8,901 bases of DNA from Bacteroidales bacterium (GTDB lineage: Bacteria; Bacteroidota; Bacteroidia; Bacteroidales; UBA12077): NCBI GenBank assembly GCA_030156305.1, contig JASGMZ010000115.1:1-8901 (forward strand), read 5' to 3'. This document shows positions 7,275 to 8,901 of the stretch, in pieces (the first letter of the stretch is position 1; each line of letters starts with the position of its first letter). Both the position numbers and the translations under genes were made by a program. The notes beneath the pieces were generated by a model. The model saw nothing but the letters and a program-made list of their open reading frames with translations. It was not told the origin of the DNA and did not search any database.

Positions 7275-8252
7275 ATGAATATTTGGCCTATTGTAGCAAT
7301 AATTATTGGAATCATTGTATTACTTTATTTGTTTTTATATTTAATCCCCATTGGATTATGGTTCCAGGCACTGGTTTCCGGTGTAAGAATATCTTTACTT
7401 CAACTTATTTTTATGCGGTGGCGTAAAGTTCCACCCTCAATTATTGTACGAGCCATGATTGAAGGAACAAAAGCTGGTATCAACTTAAACAGGAATGATT
7501 TAGAGGCGCATTATCTGGCCGGCGGCCGCGTACCTGATGTAGTTCATGCACTGGTATCTGCCGAAAAAGCAAATATTGACCTGCCTTTTAATATGGCTAC
7601 AGCTATTGATTTAGCTGGGCGTGATGTTTTAGAAGCGGTACAAATGTCGGTAAATCCTAAAGTTATTGATACCCCTCCGGTAACTGCCGTAGCAAAAGAC
7701 GGTATCCAGCTCATCTGTAAAGCCAGGGTAACCGTTCGTGCCAATATTAAACAATTGGTTGGTGGTGCAGGTGAAGATACTGTTTTAGCCCGTGTAGGTG
7801 AAGGGTGTGTGTCATCCATCGGTTCGGCCGCATCACATAAAGCTGTTTTGGAAAATCCTGATTCTATTTCAAGAGTAGTACTGGAGAAAGGGCTTGATTC
7901 AGGTACAGCCTTCGAGATTCTTTCCATTGATATTGCCGATATTGATATTGGTAAAAATATTGGTGCGGTATTACAAATGGATCAGGCCAATGCCGATAAA
8001 AATATTGCACAGGCAAAAGCTGAGGAACGACGTGCAATGGCTGTTGCATTAGAGCAAGAGATGAAAGCTAAAGCACAAGAAGCCCGTGCGAAAGTAATTG
8101 AAGCCGAAGTGCAGGTTCCGTTAGCCATGGCAGAAGCTTTCAGGCAAGGAAATTTGGGTGTGATGGATTATTATAAGTTTAAAAATATCGATGCCGATAC
8201 AAAAATGAGAGATTCTATATCAAAACCGAAAAATAAAAGGAAAGACGATTAA
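7275..8252 (+). CDS. floA: Flotillin-like protein FloA
   Basis: This 325-aa membrane scaffold of the SPFH/flotillin-like FloA family organises membrane microdomains and affects membrane fluidity and the assembly of membrane complexes. An N-terminal hydrophobic anchor (about 5-26) is followed by the FloA-type region (RWRKVPPSIIVRAMIEGTKAGI, 48-69), the signature SVNPKVIDTPPV (125-136), and a PHB/SPFH-like core up to about 230. A long Ala/Glu/Lys-rich helical segment (about 236-292, with EERRAMAVALEQEMKAKAQEARAKVIEAE) drives oligomerisation in this family. The C-terminal tail is short and basic (SKPKNKRKDD). Length is normal. It is the last gene of the clpS-NfeD-floA cluster and is followed by a terminator within 10 nt. 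Confidence 0.97.
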   Translation: MNIWPIVAIIIGIIVLLYLFLYLIPIGLWFQALVSGVRISLLQLIFMRWRKVPPSIIVRAMIEGTKAGINLNRNDLEAHYLAGGRVPDVVHALVSAEKANIDLPFNMATAIDLAGRDVLEAVQMSVNPKVIDTPPVTAVAKDGIQLICKARVTVRANIKQLVGGAGEDTVLARVGEGCVSSIGSAASHKAVLENPDSISRVVLEKGLDSGTAFEILSIDIADIDIGKNIGAVLQMDQANADKNIAQAKAEERRAMAVALEQEMKAKAQEARAKVIEAEVQVPLAMAEAFRQGNLGVMDYYKFKNIDADTKMRDSISKPKNKRKDD

Positions 8253-8260
8253 TAGTTGAT

Positions 8261-8293
8261 AAAAAGATTGTCTTTTAAGGCAATCTTTTTTTT
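8261..8293 (+). terminator. Intrinsic terminator after floA
   Basis: AAAAAGATTG (8261-8270) pairs with CAATCTTTTT (8281-8290), and the stem can extend inward through T-G and C-G pairs. An uninterrupted run of eight T (8286-8293) follows. This closes the clpS-NfeD-floA transcription unit. Confidence 0.88.
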
Positions 8294-8301
8294 ATGTTTT
8301 T

Positions 8302-8332
8302 TTTGGGATTATGGATCAATTTTATACTTTTG
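8302..8332 (+). promoter_or_regulatory. Promoter of tRNA-Ser
   Basis: TTTG (8302-8305), 19 nt, then TACTTTTG (8325-8332) is a perfect match to the Bacteroidota TTTG-N19-21-TAnnTTTG promoter. It would start transcription a few bases before the tRNA 5' end at 8344. It lies right after the floA terminator, so the tRNA is its own transcription unit. Confidence 0.75.
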
Positions 8333-8343
8333 TGCAACTTATT

Positions 8344-8433
<90 letters not shown>

Positions 8434-8436
<3 letters not shown>

Positions 8437-8463
8437 AGGTAGTTCAACGATGAACTGCCTTTT
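8434..8463 (+). terminator. Intrinsic terminator of tRNA-Ser
   Basis: A 13-bp stem, AAAAGGTAGTTCA (8434-8446) with TGAACTGCCTTTT (8451-8463), has one T-G wobble and the tetraloop ACGA. It starts two bases after the tRNA 3' end. The T run is inside the stem and short, so it may also act as a processing or protective hairpin. Confidence 0.7.
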
Positions 8464-8508
8464 GTATTTCTATCGTTTTGTAGAATTGGATGAGAACCGA
8501 AGGGATAG

Positions 8509-8581
8509 CCGGGGTTCGAACAAAACGAACGGAGTGAGTGTTCTCATGAGCGAAGCGAATAATCCCCCTCTCTCCGCAAAA
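8509..8581 (+). pseudogene. Degenerate tRNA-Ser 3' end, split by a 40-nt insert
   Basis: CCGGGGTTCGAA (8509-8520) resembles the left half of the tRNA-Ser T-arm with one G fewer. It is followed by a 40-nt insert (8521-8560) and then by an exact 21-nt copy of the remaining T-arm, acceptor strand and discriminator (8561-8581). Upstream bases (about 8497-8508) may be a worn copy of the variable arm. No 5' half, D-arm or anticodon is present, so it cannot make a tRNA. The insert holds two similar short motifs, GGAGTGAGTG (8531-8540) and GAGCGAAGCG (8548-8557). ATGAGAAC (8490-8497) and GTTCTCAT (8540-8547) are perfect 8-nt inverted repeats around the left part. Confidence 0.7.
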
Positions 8582-8589
8582 GAATAATG

Positions 8590-8613
8590 ATCCCGCTATA
8601 AGCGGGATTTTTT
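8590..8613 (+). terminator. Intrinsic terminator after the tRNA-Ser fragment
   Basis: ATCCCGCT (8590-8597) and AGCGGGAT (8601-8608) form a perfect 8-bp GC-rich stem with an ATA loop, followed by a T run to 8613. It lies 8 nt after the second tRNA-end copy, so each copy has its own terminator. It may be the original tRNA-Ser terminator, displaced by the duplication. Confidence 0.85.
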
Positions 8614-8675
8614 ATTTTATAGCTGTTCAAAACAAATTTATTTGTAATTAGTGCATCTTAGAAAACACCAGTTTT

Positions 8676-8806
8676 TTTAGTGGCGTAATAAAAAACGTCA
8701 AGAACAAGGCTTGCGAATAATTGACAGCCAGGAGTTTACTGACGTAAATGACTAATTGCCAATGCGAGCGTAACGCAGTTATTGACGTTTTCTTATAGCC
8801 ACTAAA
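8676..8806. repeat. 131-bp imperfect inverted-repeat element (MITE-like or structured RNA)
   Basis: TTTAGTGGC (8676-8684) is the exact reverse complement of GCCACTAAA (8798-8806). Further in, AAAACGTCAA (8692-8701) is the exact reverse complement of TTGACGTTTT (8782-8791), with a poorly paired 6-7 nt between the two blocks on each side. GCTTGCG (8709-8715 region) can pair with TGCGAGC (8763-8769) with G-U pairs, and TTTAC-TGAC-GTAAA forms a small hairpin near the centre. The whole can fold into one long branched hairpin. No coding frame or U-tract is present. No obvious target-site duplication flanks it. The rest of 8614-8845 is AT-rich and shows nothing else I can support. Confidence 0.65.
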
Positions 8807-8845
8807 TAGTTAAGAAAAATTAAAGGAAGTATAAAAATTTACCTT

Positions 8846-8901
8846 ATGAATAAGGAGTTTGATTTTGTAAATCAATACAGGTTTTTTACCTTTGACCGCA
8901 T
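8846..8901 (+). CDS. Possible start of an unidentified gene (runs off right edge)
   Basis: ATG at 8846 opens a frame with no stop to the window end: 18 codons reading MNKEFDFVNQYRFFTFDR. There is no signal peptide or membrane segment, and no family can be named. An AAAGGAAG stretch about 18 nt upstream is too far away for a normal ribosome-binding site, and no good promoter match is seen. The frame is short enough to arise by chance, but the gene-free stretch before it and the protein-like composition make a real start plausible. Confidence 0.4.
   Translation, partial: MNKEFDFVNQYRFFTFDR

Noticed and set aside
7544..8049. Minus-strand open frames of 127 and 61 codons opposite floA
   Set aside because: floA is fully conserved along this stretch; the antisense frames show no known motif.
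8632..8645. ACAAAT-TT-ATTTGT palindrome
   Set aside because: Six AT-rich base pairs with a two-base loop cannot form a stable hairpin and are expected by chance in DNA of this composition.

Overview
This AT-rich window looks like chromosomal DNA from a member of the Bacteroidota. Three things point there: (i) promoter-like sequences of the Bacteroidota type (TTTG, about 19-21 nt, TAnnTTTG), one of them a perfect match in front of the tRNA gene; (ii) a secreted TPR-PD40-SPOR protein of a kind common in that phylum; (iii) the protein sequences of RecA, FloA, ClpS and the S9 peptidase. A Bacteroidales or Marinilabiliales-type environmental lineage is my guess; the sequence alone does not fix the order or genus.

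Layout. The left half (about 1-3941) is transcribed leftwards. A likely operon bcp - recA - S9 lipoprotein peptidase has gaps of only 18 and 19 nt and ends in a strong intrinsic terminator at 136-165. A second leftward unit begins just beyond it and runs off the window; only its N-terminal membrane segment is visible. A 207-nt divergent intergenic region (3942-4148) separates this from the rightward half. That half holds a 767-aa secreted TPR/PD40/coiled-coil/SPOR protein, then a tight clpS - short NfeD - floA cluster (gaps of 1 and 6 nt) closed by an intrinsic terminator at 8261-8293. Next is tRNA-Ser(GCU) with its own promoter and terminator.

The least ordinary part is 8416-8806. A 21-nt stretch of the tRNA-Ser 3' end recurs 145 nt downstream, in a degenerate copy of the T-arm and acceptor end that is split by a 40-nt insert and followed by its own terminator. 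After that comes a gene-free, imperfect inverted-repeat element of 131 bp (8676-8806). Both look like small non-autonomous repeats or remnants of mobile DNA. A possible gene start (8846) runs off the right edge.

How the genes fit together. The left operon joins peroxide detoxification (Bcp), DNA repair and recombination (RecA) and a cell-envelope peptidase. The right cluster joins the N-degron adaptor ClpS with the NfeD/FloA membrane-microdomain pair. The large SPOR protein probably works in the periplasm on peptidoglycan. I see no CRISPR array, defence system, intact transposase or other clearly new multi-gene system here.
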